A DNA stretch of 64,000 nt from Syntrophorhabdaceae bacterium (lineage in GTDB: Bacteria; Desulfobacterota; Syntrophorhabdia; Syntrophorhabdales; Syntrophorhabdaceae). Below, piece by piece: positions 26,300-34,919 of this stretch (position 1 is its first letter; every line of letters starts with the position of its first letter). The notes beneath the pieces are model-generated. The model was not told the origin of the DNA and ran no database searches. It saw nothing but the letters and a program-made list of their open reading frames with translations. The stretch lies in contig JAQVWF010000002.1 of the NCBI GenBank assembly GCA_028698615.1, positions 84,527 through 148,526 of the forward strand, read 5' to 3'. Position numbers and translations under genes: made by a program.

Positions 26300-27828
26300 A
26301 GGGCAAAACGGTAGTCTACCTCTCACCGGAGGAATTCCCCAGAATGCCCCTGGTTCTGGATGGAGTCTCGACGCGCTTTATTCGGGAGAACAGGATCATT
26401 CCCTTCGAGTGGAAGGACAAAACGCTCAAGGTCATCATGGCCGACCCCTCCGACCGCGAACTTGTCGATGCGCTCAGGGTAGCCGCCGCGGGCGATGTCC
26501 TGGTCCATACCGGGGACCTTGCCGTCATCGACGAACACATCTCGCGATTCTACAGCAAGGAGCAGCAGAACATCGACAGGATCATAGAAGGGATCGACGA
26601 ACAGGAGGGCTACGAGTTCATACACGACGAGGAAGAAGAGGATGTGGGTCATCTGAAGGACCTCGCCTCGGAGGCCCCCATCATCAGGCTGGTCAACCTG
26701 CTTATCACCCGCGCCGTAGAGTCGAGGGCGAGCGACATTCACATCGAACCTTTCGAGGACGAGATGAAGATCCGCTACCGGATAGACGGTGTTCTTAACG
26801 ATGTGGAATCGACACCGAAGAGGCTTCAGGCCGCCATCGTCTCACGCATCAAGATCATGGCCAGGCTCAACATCGCCGAGCGCAGACTTCCCCAGGACGG
26901 GAGGATACGACTGCGCGTGGGCGAGAAAGAGATCGCCATCAGGGTTTCCACCATCCCCATCGTGAACGGGGAGAGCATCGTAATGAGGATACTCGACAGG
27001 GAGAGCATCGTCATCGACCTTGACAGGCTGGGTTTTTCCCGGGCCATGCTCGAGTCTCTCGACAGGCTCATCACGAAGCCCAACGGCATCATCCTTGTGA
27101 CGGGGCCCACGGGCAGCGGCAAGACAACGACCCTCTACGGGGCGCTCGACAAGATCAATTTGCCCCAAAAAAAGATCATTACCGTGGAAGACCCCGTGGA
27201 ATACCAGCTGAAAGGCGTGAACCAGATCCAGGTGAAACCCCGGATCGGATTGGATTTCAACAGCACGCTGCGCCACATTGTCAGGCAGGACCCGGATATC
27301 ATCATGATCGGCGAGATCCGCGACCTGGAGACGGCCCAGATAGCCATCCAGTCGGCACTGACGGGGCATCTCGTATTCTCCACCCTCCATACGAACGACG
27401 CGCCGAGCGCGATCACACGCCTTCTTGACATGGGCGTGGAGAGCTTTTTGCTGTCGTCCACGGTGCGGGGTATCCTCGCACAGCGGCTTGTGAGGATGAT
27501 CTGTCCCGAATGCCGCAGTCAGGTGGGCATATCCGACGAGGTGGAGGAACTCATGGCCCTCGGCATGGGCAGCGGTGTTCCCATTTACCGGGGAGCAGGC
27601 TGCGAGGCCTGCGCGCAGACGGGATTTTTCGGGCGCTCGGGGCTCTTCGAGTTCCTTCTTGTTGATGAAGATATAAGGCGGTTGACCTTGAAGGGGGCCG
27701 ACGAGGGCGAGGTCAAGGCACAGGCGAGAAGAAGCGGGATGAGGACGCTCCTCGAGGACGGGATCGAGAAGGTCCGTATGGGCATAACCACCCTGGACGA
27801 GGTCTTACGGGTGACAAGGGAGGATTGA
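26296..27828 (+). CDS. gspE: type II secretion ATPase GspE
   Basis: This cytoplasmic AAA+ ATPase drives pseudopilus assembly. The 510 residues include an N1E-like domain (1-110), the Walker A GPTGSGKTT (about 270-278), Asp box VEDPVEYQ, Walker B DIIMIGEIRD and His box GHLVFSTLHTNDA. A tetracysteine zinc motif (CPEC and CEAC) near residues 405-445 is present. The GTG start overlaps the gspD stop by 4 bases. Confidence 0.96.
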   Translation: MKGKTVVYLSPEEFPRMPLVLDGVSTRFIRENRIIPFEWKDKTLKVIMADPSDRELVDALRVAAAGDVLVHTGDLAVIDEHISRFYSKEQQNIDRIIEGIDEQEGYEFIHDEEEEDVGHLKDLASEAPIIRLVNLLITRAVESRASDIHIEPFEDEMKIRYRIDGVLNDVESTPKRLQAAIVSRIKIMARLNIAERRLPQDGRIRLRVGEKEIAIRVSTIPIVNGESIVMRILDRESIVIDLDRLGFSRAMLESLDRLITKPNGIILVTGPTGSGKTTTLYGALDKINLPQKKIITVEDPVEYQLKGVNQIQVKPRIGLDFNSTLRHIVRQDPDIIMIGEIRDLETAQIAIQSALTGHLVFSTLHTNDAPSAITRLLDMGVESFLLSSTVRGILAQRLVRMICPECRSQVGISDEVEELMALGMGSGVPIYRGAGCEACAQTGFFGRSGLFEFLLVDEDIRRLTLKGADEGEVKAQARRSGMRTLLEDGIEKVRMGITTLDEVLRVTRED

Positions 27829-29025
27829 TTGGCCGTATATTCATACAGGGCGACGACTCTTGAAGGCACCATTGTCGAAGGCGTCATCGAGGCACCCGAT
27901 GAAGGCTCGGCCCTGGAGCGGGTGAAGGATGCGGGTGTCATTCCTCTGAAGGTTACATCTCCGCGAAAGGGGGTCCTCAAAAAGGGCATGTCGCTGCGCT
28001 CATCGAAGGGCGACCTTCTCACCTTTACCGCTGAGTTGTCGGCGCTTATCGGCGCGGGCCTTCCCCTCGACCGGAGCCTCAACATCCTCGCCGGGGTTTC
28101 CGAAGGCAGGCAGATGCAGGAGGTGGTCAATTCCGTTCTGAAGTCCATACGGGAGGGAAGTTCCTTTTCCGATGCCCTGAAGAACCATCCCGGGGTGTTC
28201 CCCAAGCTCTACGTCAACATGGTCAGGGCCGGTGAGACGGGCGGCGTCCTGGATATCGTCCTCGAGAAACTCGGCGAGTTCCTCGAGACGGCAAAGGAAC
28301 TGAAGGACAGTGTCTACTCGGCTATGATCTATCCCGTGATCCTCGCCATAACGGGGGGTATTTCCATCATCATCCTCCTTACCTTCGTCATACCCCGCTT
28401 TTCCATTCTCTTCAAGGAGATGGGCGGGGCCTTGCCTGTGTCCACGCAGATGATCCTGTACTTCAGCACCTTCCTGAGGGGTTTTTGGTGGATTCTCCTT
28501 CCGGCGGGCGCATTCGGGGTGCTGGCACTGCGGCGTTTTATAAAGACCGAACGGGGCGCCATCGCCTGGGACAAGTTGAAGTTCAGATTCCTCAGGGACG
28601 TTGTGGGCAAGCTCGAAACGGCCCGTTTTTGCAGGACCATGGGGACCCTGATAAAAAGCGGCGTTCCTTTCCTGCAGGCCCTGCAGAACTCCAAAGACGT
28701 CATCGGGAACCGCGTCATTGCCGCCGCCATCGCGGCGGTGGCAAAGGACGTCAAAGAAGGCAAGGGCATTGCCGCGCCGCTCACCGACGCGAAGGTCTTT
28801 CCCCGGCTGGCGCTGTCCATGATCAAGGTGGGCGAAGAGACGGGACAACTCGATACTATGCTGCTCAAGGTGGCGACTACGTATGAAAAGAGCCTCAAGG
28901 ACTCGGTGAAGCGATTCATGGGTCTTCTGGAACCGGCGATCATCCTCACCATGGGGCTTGTAATCGCCTTCATCGTCGTCTCCATGCTTGTTGCCATATT
29001 CGGCATCCTGGAGCTGCCCTTTTGA
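27829..29025 (+). CDS. gspF: type II secretion inner-membrane platform protein GspF
   Basis: The 398-residue product has two repeated GspF domains (ELSALIGAGLPLDRSLNIL and FCRTMGTLIKSGVPFLQAL) and three membrane helices, the last at the C-terminus. A TTG start directly follows the gspE stop and is preceded by GGGAGGA. GspF forms the inner-membrane base on which GspE acts. Confidence 0.95.
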   Translation: MAVYSYRATTLEGTIVEGVIEAPDEGSALERVKDAGVIPLKVTSPRKGVLKKGMSLRSSKGDLLTFTAELSALIGAGLPLDRSLNILAGVSEGRQMQEVVNSVLKSIREGSSFSDALKNHPGVFPKLYVNMVRAGETGGVLDIVLEKLGEFLETAKELKDSVYSAMIYPVILAITGGISIIILLTFVIPRFSILFKEMGGALPVSTQMILYFSTFLRGFWWILLPAGAFGVLALRRFIKTERGAIAWDKLKFRFLRDVVGKLETARFCRTMGTLIKSGVPFLQALQNSKDVIGNRVIAAAIAAVAKDVKEGKGIAAPLTDAKVFPRLALSMIKVGEETGQLDTMLLKVATTYEKSLKDSVKRFMGLLEPAIILTMGLVIAFIVVSMLVAIFGILELPF

Positions 29026-29477
29026 AGATGAACGGCAAGGGTTTTACGCTTCTCGAACTGGTTATAGTCATGGTCCTCATGGTGCTCTTCCTTGGCCTGT
29101 CGGGCGTGCATTTCGCAAATCACCTGCCCTCGGCGAAACTCGGTGCGACGGGTAGGGAACTCTCCGGCCTTATCCGCATGGCGCGTATCGAGGCGATGAA
29201 CAAAAGGGAAGAACAGAGGGTGATCATCGACCTCAGTCGCAGGACCTACGGCATGGAGGGGAGAGCCGGGCGGGCCGTCCCGGAGGCCATCGCCATCAGT
29301 ATCATAGACCCCGTAAGAGGCAGCTTCCACGGGGGGGAATACGAGATTATCGCCGACGCGTCGGGCTCGGTCGCGGCGTGCGAGATCATTCTCAGAAATG
29401 CGAAAAGGACACTCAGAATAGAGATCGATCCCGTCATCGGGGCCGTGGTGGTGAAAGGCGACGGAGAAAGAGACTGA
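29022..29477 (+). CDS. gspH: type II secretion minor pseudopilin GspH
   Basis: The N-terminus has the prepilin site and helix GKGFTLLELVIVMVLMVLFL. A 150-residue length with a GspH/FimT-like body (RELSGLIRMARIEAMNKREE) fits the family. The start may be TTG 29022 (TTGA overlap with gspF) or ATG 29028. Confidence 0.88.
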   Translation: MKMNGKGFTLLELVIVMVLMVLFLGLSGVHFANHLPSAKLGATGRELSGLIRMARIEAMNKREEQRVIIDLSRRTYGMEGRAGRAVPEAIAISIIDPVRGSFHGGEYEIIADASGSVAACEIILRNAKRTLRIEIDPVIGAVVVKGDGERD

Positions 29478-29492
29478 CGTTTCTTTTTTCTG

Positions 29493-29522
29493 CGTCATTC
29501 CGGCTTCAGGCCGGAATCCAGG
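29493..29522 (+). repeat. REP-like extragenic palindrome
   Basis: CGTCATTCCGGC, a short loop and GCCGGAATCCAGG form a hairpin of the widespread type with GTCATTCC and GGAATCCAG ends. It sits in the only sizeable gap (52 bases) between gspH and gspI. Its right edge helps create the AGGAGG before the gspI start. Confidence 0.6.
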
Positions 29523-29529
29523 AGGTGCG

Positions 29530-29973
29530 GTGAAGGCGAAGAATATGTCCGGGAAGAGAATGAGGAATGGACCTTACAGGTCTTCGCCCGGTTTTACACT
29601 CCTTGAGATCCTTGTGGCCATTGTCATTCTCGCCACGGTGGTCACTGTTGTCCTCCAACTCTTTTCGGCGAACCTCAAGACACTGTGGATGTCCGACGAC
29701 TACCTTACAGCAACGGTGCTCGCGGATATCAGGATGAGGGAGGTACTCGAAGGCGGTCAGGTGAAGGAGGGCACGTCAAGCGAGACGAGGGAAGGATATG
29801 TGATGGATATAACCGTAACCGAGGCGCTCGGGGAGCGCACGAAGGATTTTCCCTGGAAGGTGCTTGAGGTGGTGCTGGATGTCTCCTGGCGGAAGGGGAC
29901 GAAGAAGAGGTCGTTGTCTCTGAAGACCTACAAGACGGTCAAGAGAGAGGTGATCACGAATGAGAAGCTGTAA
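29530..29973 (+). CDS. gspI: type II secretion minor pseudopilin GspI
   Basis: The 147-residue product has the prepilin site PGFTLLEILVAIVILATVV after a 20-residue basic leader. The body is short and matches the GspI position between H and J. The start is GTG after CCAGGAGGTGCG. Its end overlaps gspJ by 14 bases. Confidence 0.85.
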   Translation: MKAKNMSGKRMRNGPYRSSPGFTLLEILVAIVILATVVTVVLQLFSANLKTLWMSDDYLTATVLADIRMREVLEGGQVKEGTSSETREGYVMDITVTEALGERTKDFPWKVLEVVLDVSWRKGTKKRSLSLKTYKTVKREVITNEKL

Positions 29974-30604
29974 GAGCCGCCCTTTTCGGTCGGGGGGTTT
30001 CACGCTCCTGGAGCTTACGATCTCCATCGTCCTCGTCGCCATGATCGTCATCATTCTTGCCGCCTCAATGCGGGCCGGATACCGGTCTCTCGAGGGGGGC
30101 GAGCGGAAGGCCGAGTCGATGGAACGCCTCAGGGTTTCCATGAGGCTTATCGATTCCCAGTTGCAGTCCTGTCTTCCTCTGACTGTGAAGGAAGAAGAGA
30201 GTCTCAAGAAATCGGTGTTCATAGGCACAAGCGATTCGATGACCTTCGCGACAAACCGCTCTCTCTTCAGCGGCCGAAAGGGGTATGTCATCGCCTCATA
30301 CAGGATCGAAAGGGACGAGAGAGGTAAACAGGTGCTCTATCTGAAGGAAAACACCATCGGCATGGAAAATTCAAGAGAATCAAGGCTTCTCGACGGTTTC
30401 GACGCCATCCGCTTCGAATACCTTGAGACCTCGAAGATAAAGGGCCTGGGAGGAGGCTGGTCGGATCAGATGGCAGATACCAGTGACCTCCCGCAAAAGG
30501 TAAAGCTCCATCTCGAACAGGGAGCGAGAAAGCTTTCTCTCACCATACCCCTGCGGACCAGGAAGCCTTCCCGGGAGGATTCTGAAGAAGGGGGAACGAC
30601 ATGA
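29960..30604 (+). CDS. gspJ: type II secretion minor pseudopilin GspJ
   Basis: The 214-residue product has the prepilin site GGFTLLELTISIVLVAMIV and a GspJ-like body (ESMERLRVSMRLIDSQLQ, LLDGFDAIRFEYL). With GspI and GspK it should form the pseudopilus tip. It overlaps gspI at the start and gspK at the end (ATGA). Confidence 0.88.
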   Translation: MRSCKSRPFRSGGFTLLELTISIVLVAMIVIILAASMRAGYRSLEGGERKAESMERLRVSMRLIDSQLQSCLPLTVKEEESLKKSVFIGTSDSMTFATNRSLFSGRKGYVIASYRIERDERGKQVLYLKENTIGMENSRESRLLDGFDAIRFEYLETSKIKGLGGGWSDQMADTSDLPQKVKLHLEQGARKLSLTIPLRTRKPSREDSEEGGTT

Positions 30605-31578
30605 GGGAAGAGAGAATATTTCTCCACAAAGAAGGCGGTTTTGCCCTCATCCTGGTGCTCTGGGTGGTCATCGTCCTTATGGTCATTGCGATGTCCTTTT
30701 CCCTTCTCGCGAAGACCGAATCCAGGGCAGCCCTCTTCTTTCGCGATTCCCTGGCGGAGAGCTTCCTCGCGCAGGCGGGGCTGGAACGGGCTATTCTGGA
30801 GATATACTACCGGCAGGAGAACCTGAATAAAACGATCGTCCCCGAAAGCGGTGAGACTTTCAGGGTTGACGGCACGGTCATCGAGGGCGATATCGGCGAT
30901 GACAGGTATGCCGTGAAGATCTTCAATGAGGCGGGCAGGATAAACCTCAATACCATGAACGACGAGAACAAGATCATCCTTGATAACCTCCTCGTCAATC
31001 TTGGCGTTCCGAAGGAGACGGCGGACACCATCGTTGATTCAGCCCTCGACTGGATGGACAATGATATCCTTCACCGCCTGAACGGTGCCGAGGACGACTA
31101 CTATCAATCCCTTCCGAATCCCTACAAAGCGAAGAACGGGCCCTTTGATACGGTGGAGGAACTCCTTCTCGTGAAAGGCGTGACGCCGGATATCCTTTTT
31201 GGAACGAAGGAACAAAAGGCTCTCATCCGGTTCGTTACCGTCTATGGAGATGTATCGAGGATAAATGTCAACTTTGCACCGAAGGAGGTAATCATGGCTT
31301 TGCCCGGCGTATCGGAAGACCGGGCCGCAAAGGTTGTCGATGAAAGGAAACAGAAGGAATTTAAATCCCTCGACGATGTGCGAGCAATAATGGGAGGGCA
31401 GTACAGCAAGGCATCATCTTATATTGATACCACTGAATCCATCGGCTATGCCATCGACTCGACGGGTTACAGAAAAGGTGTCAGGGACGGCCATGGTATC
31501 CGGGCGGTAGTTCTCGTTCCAAAGGGAGGAACATACGAATATGTCTATTACAAGACCCCTGCGGAGACAACACGATGA
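30601..31578 (+). CDS. gspK: type II secretion minor pseudopilin GspK
   Basis: The 325-residue product has the GspK-type leader GGFALILVLWVVIVLMVIAM, which, as usual for GspK, lacks Glu5. The large periplasmic domain contains NEAGRINLNTMN, the metal-binding/SAM-like region (LLLVKGVTPDILFG) and a helix-hairpin-helix-like MALPGVSEDRAAKVV. GspK caps the pseudopilus tip. Confidence 0.93.
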   Translation: MREERIFLHKEGGFALILVLWVVIVLMVIAMSFSLLAKTESRAALFFRDSLAESFLAQAGLERAILEIYYRQENLNKTIVPESGETFRVDGTVIEGDIGDDRYAVKIFNEAGRINLNTMNDENKIILDNLLVNLGVPKETADTIVDSALDWMDNDILHRLNGAEDDYYQSLPNPYKAKNGPFDTVEELLLVKGVTPDILFGTKEQKALIRFVTVYGDVSRINVNFAPKEVIMALPGVSEDRAAKVVDERKQKEFKSLDDVRAIMGGQYSKASSYIDTTESIGYAIDSTGYRKGVRDGHGIRAVVLVPKGGTYEYVYYKTPAETTR

Positions 31579-33137
31579 AGATTGGACCCCTGATCCCCAG
31601 TCACCCTCTTGTCCTCAAAAGCCTTGTATCCTTGAGGACCGTCAGGGCGAGACTGGAACCCCTGTGCCTGAGGGTGTGGACGGTCTTGAACTGCAACCTG
31701 GTGGAAGGCATACTTCTGCCGGAGCGCTATCTGGCGATCTGTATAGAACGGGGCGGCATATCCGCAGCGGCGGGGGAGCGCTTTTTTAACCGCGGGCGGC
31801 TTACGGGATCCGTAAGGTATGCCTTTGAAGAGAGTGAATTTCCCACCCCCGGTGATCTTGTAACCGCCGTATCCCGTGCGATAAACGAACTGGGACACAG
31901 AGGCTCCCGGGTGCTGCTGGGTATTCCCAGAGAATGGGTTGTCATACGGACTGCGGGGTTGCCCTCAACTGTGAAAGAGAACATAGGGCCAGTTGTGGGT
32001 TACGAGATCGACAGACTTACCCCCCTCACAGCCTCCGATGCCATGTATGATTTCATCGTCGGCGCTGAAGTGGGCGAGACGCTTCCCATAGCCCTCATGG
32101 CCGTCAGAAAGGAAACGCTGAACCCTTACGTGGCGGCATTGGCGGAAAAAGGTTTCCCACCCGGCAGAATATCAACGCCCTCGGTGGGTATGACGCGGCT
32201 GTGCTGCCGCCTTGCCGGGGCCGAAACCGCTGTATCCCTTCACGTCGGCATGCGAGGATACGAAGGATGGTCCATTGAGAAAGGCAACCTGACGGGGAAT
32301 TTCTACGGTTCCTTGGGCGAATATGGTGAGGAGGAAGACCCGCAAGGACGATACGACGAAGTGCGGGCCATCCTTCACACAGAGAGTGCCGCCGCCGGGT
32401 CGCCGCTTGTGTGCCTCCTTCCGGAGAACGGCTCCGGGGTCGGGGATATCCTGCCGGACACCCCCCACAGGGTGATCAAGGACAGCGAGATAATGTCCCT
32501 CTTCAAAACAAGCCCGGAGAGCGCTCCCCTTGCTCCCGCGGCTATGCTTTTCGAGGCCCTGTCGCCGGGCATGAGGACCTTCGACCTTGCGCGCGGTAAT
32601 GCCGGCGGAAAAAGGAGGGCATCCCTGATCACCGCCCTCGTACTTGCTACGCTCCTTGTCATGATGGTGATCCCTTATGTGGTGGTGCCCATTGAGATTC
32701 AGAAACGCAGGATCGATGCCATCGAAGGGCAGATTAAGGCCCGCAGGAAGGACGTAATGGAGGTGGAAGGGCTGAGGAAACGGGTGGAAGCCTTACAGGG
32801 CGAGATCGACGAGATTGAAGATTTCAAGATAAAGAGACCTATGCTGCTCAACGTTCTCAAGGGGTTGACCTCACTCCTGCCAAAGGCGGCATGGCTCACA
32901 AGAACAAGAATCACGGAAGAGACCGTGGAGATCGAAGGTTATGCCGCTTCGGCAACGACCGTTCTCTCGCTGCTCGAGGAATCAGACCTCTTCAGGAAGG
33001 TCGAATTCGCCTCGCCCACAGTAAAGGACCACCGGCTCAATTCTGAGCGATTTGTCATCCGCATGGAATTGGAAGGATTCAGGAAGGAGGAGGCAAAAAA
33101 GGAAGGGACGGTGAAGAAAGATGAAGCAAGGAAATAG
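31575..33137 (+). CDS. gspL: type II secretion protein GspL (PilM/PilN-like fusion)
   Basis: The 520-residue product starts with an actin-like cytoplasmic domain related to GspL/PilM (RVLLGIPREWVVIRTAGLP, VVGYEIDRLTP). One membrane helix (ASLITALVLATLLVMMVIPY, about 355-375) and a coiled coil plus PilN/Fimbrial-assembly domain (LLNVLKGLTSLLPKAAWLTR) follow. It links the GspE ATPase to the periplasmic part. It overlaps gspK by 4 bases and gspM by 17. Confidence 0.85.
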   Translation: MKIGPLIPSHPLVLKSLVSLRTVRARLEPLCLRVWTVLNCNLVEGILLPERYLAICIERGGISAAAGERFFNRGRLTGSVRYAFEESEFPTPGDLVTAVSRAINELGHRGSRVLLGIPREWVVIRTAGLPSTVKENIGPVVGYEIDRLTPLTASDAMYDFIVGAEVGETLPIALMAVRKETLNPYVAALAEKGFPPGRISTPSVGMTRLCCRLAGAETAVSLHVGMRGYEGWSIEKGNLTGNFYGSLGEYGEEEDPQGRYDEVRAILHTESAAAGSPLVCLLPENGSGVGDILPDTPHRVIKDSEIMSLFKTSPESAPLAPAAMLFEALSPGMRTFDLARGNAGGKRRASLITALVLATLLVMMVIPYVVVPIEIQKRRIDAIEGQIKARRKDVMEVEGLRKRVEALQGEIDEIEDFKIKRPMLLNVLKGLTSLLPKAAWLTRTRITEETVEIEGYAASATTVLSLLEESDLFRKVEFASPTVKDHRLNSERFVIRMELEGFRKEEAKKEGTVKKDEARK

Positions 33138-33675
33138 GCTTCTCATGTACGCAATCCCCGCGATCATCGTTCTCGCGGGTCTCACCGTTTACCAGTATGG
33201 TTTTGTGAATGCCCGCAGGGAAATGGTCTCTCTCGGGGAGACAAGCGCTGCACGGGAAAGGGCGCTTACGAAGTGCATGGAGATGATCGCCGAAAGGCCC
33301 CGGCTCGAAGAGAGGCTTGGTGCCTTGAAAGAGAAGAGAGAGGCTGCGGCATCGAAGATTATCGAGGCGCAGACGCTGACGCTGTGTGCGGCGGCTCTTC
33401 AGGAGACGGTCAAGGGCATAATCACGGGACGAGGCGGCTCCATTGCCAGCGAACGCGTTGAAAAGACGGAGAGATCAGGCACGTTCCAGGTTGTGAGCAT
33501 CAGCATAGACGTGGCACTGCCCGACACAAGAGCGTTAAGCGATATCCTCTTCGGTATCGAAACTCATACACCCTACATCGTCGTACGGGAAGTGGACACG
33601 AGGGTGCGCAACTTCCGGAATCCCAGGGAACTCATGGTGAAACTGCGCCTCTCTTCGTTAGGGGGAGGGAGATGA
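33121..33675 (+). CDS. gspM: type II secretion protein GspM
   Basis: The 184-residue product has one N-terminal membrane helix (LLMYAIPAIIVLAGLTVYQY), a coiled coil (about 25-80) and a small ferredoxin-like periplasmic domain (VVSISIDVALPDTRALSDIL). This is the layout of GspM/PilO. Its place after gspL supports the call. Confidence 0.8.
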   Translation: MKQGNRLLMYAIPAIIVLAGLTVYQYGFVNARREMVSLGETSAARERALTKCMEMIAERPRLEERLGALKEKREAAASKIIEAQTLTLCAAALQETVKGIITGRGGSIASERVEKTERSGTFQVVSISIDVALPDTRALSDILFGIETHTPYIVVREVDTRVRNFRNPRELMVKLRLSSLGGGR

Positions 33676-33676
33676 C

Positions 33677-34390
33677 ATGGTGAAGGTATTGCGGTCCATC
33701 ACGCGTAATGTGACTCTCCTCAATCTTCTATTGACGACTGCTCTGGTCCTGGCGAGTATCGGTATCATCTACCCGGCGATGAGTATGAACTATCGTCTCA
33801 CGCTTCCCCGTATCGTACCGAAAGAGGCGGCACTGCAGGAAAATCCCGCCGAAGAGCGTTCGGCGCCCCTTCCCACCGATTATGCGGTCGTCAGTGAGAT
33901 GAACCTCTTCCATCCCCAAAGGGTGATACCTATCGACACAAAGAAGGAACTGCCAAAACCGGAGCTCTTCCTCTGCGGCATAATCCGTTACGGGAAGGAA
34001 CTTGTCGCCTTCGTCGAAGACAAGAAGAATCCGACGACATCTCCCGGCCGGGGAAAAAGACAGAGCGAACTGAGGAAGGGGACCGTTTACGCTGGTTATT
34101 CGGTGACAGACATAAACAAGGACAGCATTGTTCTCCAAAGGGGTGATCAGAGTGTGTCGGTGTACCTCGTGGATCCGGCGAAGCGTGGCGGCAAGAATGC
34201 TTCATCCGCTCCTGTCGGCGCGACCAGGCCTTCCGCCCCAAAAGCCCCTTCTTCTGTCTCTCACCCTCTTCCTGTGCCTCCGAGACCTTCGTCAGCGAAA
34301 GGGGCACCACCGGGCCTTCCTCCCTCAGGGGACGTCAAGGGTAAGGGTGTCGAGCCCTCTCGCGTGCCTCCCCATCGTAGAGACAGGTAA
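33677..34390 (+). CDS. gspC: GspC-like protein (HR domain, no PDZ) with proline-rich tail
   Basis: The 237-residue product has one N-terminal membrane helix (about 10-33) and an HR-type domain (about 75-165; MNLFHPQR, LFLCGIIRYGKELVAFVED, GYSVTDINKDSIVLQRGDQ). This contacts the secretin N0 domain in GspC. No PDZ or coiled-coil domain follows; the last 70 residues are Ala/Pro/Ser-rich. It is the last gene of the gsp operon, whereas gspC usually comes first. Confidence 0.78.
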   Translation: MVKVLRSITRNVTLLNLLLTTALVLASIGIIYPAMSMNYRLTLPRIVPKEAALQENPAEERSAPLPTDYAVVSEMNLFHPQRVIPIDTKKELPKPELFLCGIIRYGKELVAFVEDKKNPTTSPGRGKRQSELRKGTVYAGYSVTDINKDSIVLQRGDQSVSVYLVDPAKRGGKNASSAPVGATRPSAPKAPSSVSHPLPVPPRPSSAKGAPPGLPPSGDVKGKGVEPSRVPPHRRDR

Positions 34391-34423
34391 TCCAGAAGTG
34401 GTATAAGAATTGGCGGGATGGTT

Positions 34424-34804
34424 CTAATCGCGGTGACAGGGCAAGGCTTTTTGAAGGGACTCACCCAGGCGGTCCGGGTCGACGGGCTTGAGGAGAAAGT
34501 CCAGGGCCCCTGACCCAGATGCCTGGGTGGCATAGTGGTCGTAGGCTGTAACGAAGACAACATGCGGCCGCTGTTCCAACTGCTCCAGCAGATCAAATCC
34601 GGACCCTCCAGGCATCTGGATATCCAGAAAAATGAGATCAACGGGCACTTCGTCCAGGATCTTCCGGGCCTCTGTTATGTTCCGGGCTTCTCCGACAACA
34701 CTGACATAAGAGTGTTCTTTGAGGAGCCCTTTCAGGTTTGCCCTGGCAAGACGTTCATCGTCCACAATGAGGACCCTGATATGGGTTTTCAGATCCTTTT
34801 CCAT
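34424..34804 (-). CDS. receiver-only response regulator of the LytR/AlgR type
   Basis: The 126-residue protein is a single receiver domain: VLIVDDERLARANLKGLL, phospho-Asp in LIFLDIQMPGGSGFD, FVTAYDHYA and LLKPVDPDRL. It matches the receiver of the LytTR regulator at 54680-55435 closely, but stops (TAG) just after it, with no LytTR DNA-binding domain in any continuing frame. The LytS-type kinase gene lies 115 bases upstream on the same strand. It may act as a phosphate sink or through protein contacts. Confidence 0.88.
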   Translation of the reverse strand: MEKDLKTHIRVLIVDDERLARANLKGLLKEHSYVSVVGEARNITEARKILDEVPVDLIFLDIQMPGGSGFDLLEQLEQRPHVVFVTAYDHYATQASGSGALDFLLKPVDPDRLGESLQKALPCHRD

Positions 34805-34919
34805 AGTCTCTTGTCAATCTTGATTTTAATGCACCATTGCGGCAATGGGCAACCATTTTGTGAACACAGGACCGGGGAAAGAGGGAGCCCTGGGTGGCGG
34901 GAACGTCGGGGCAAGGCTA

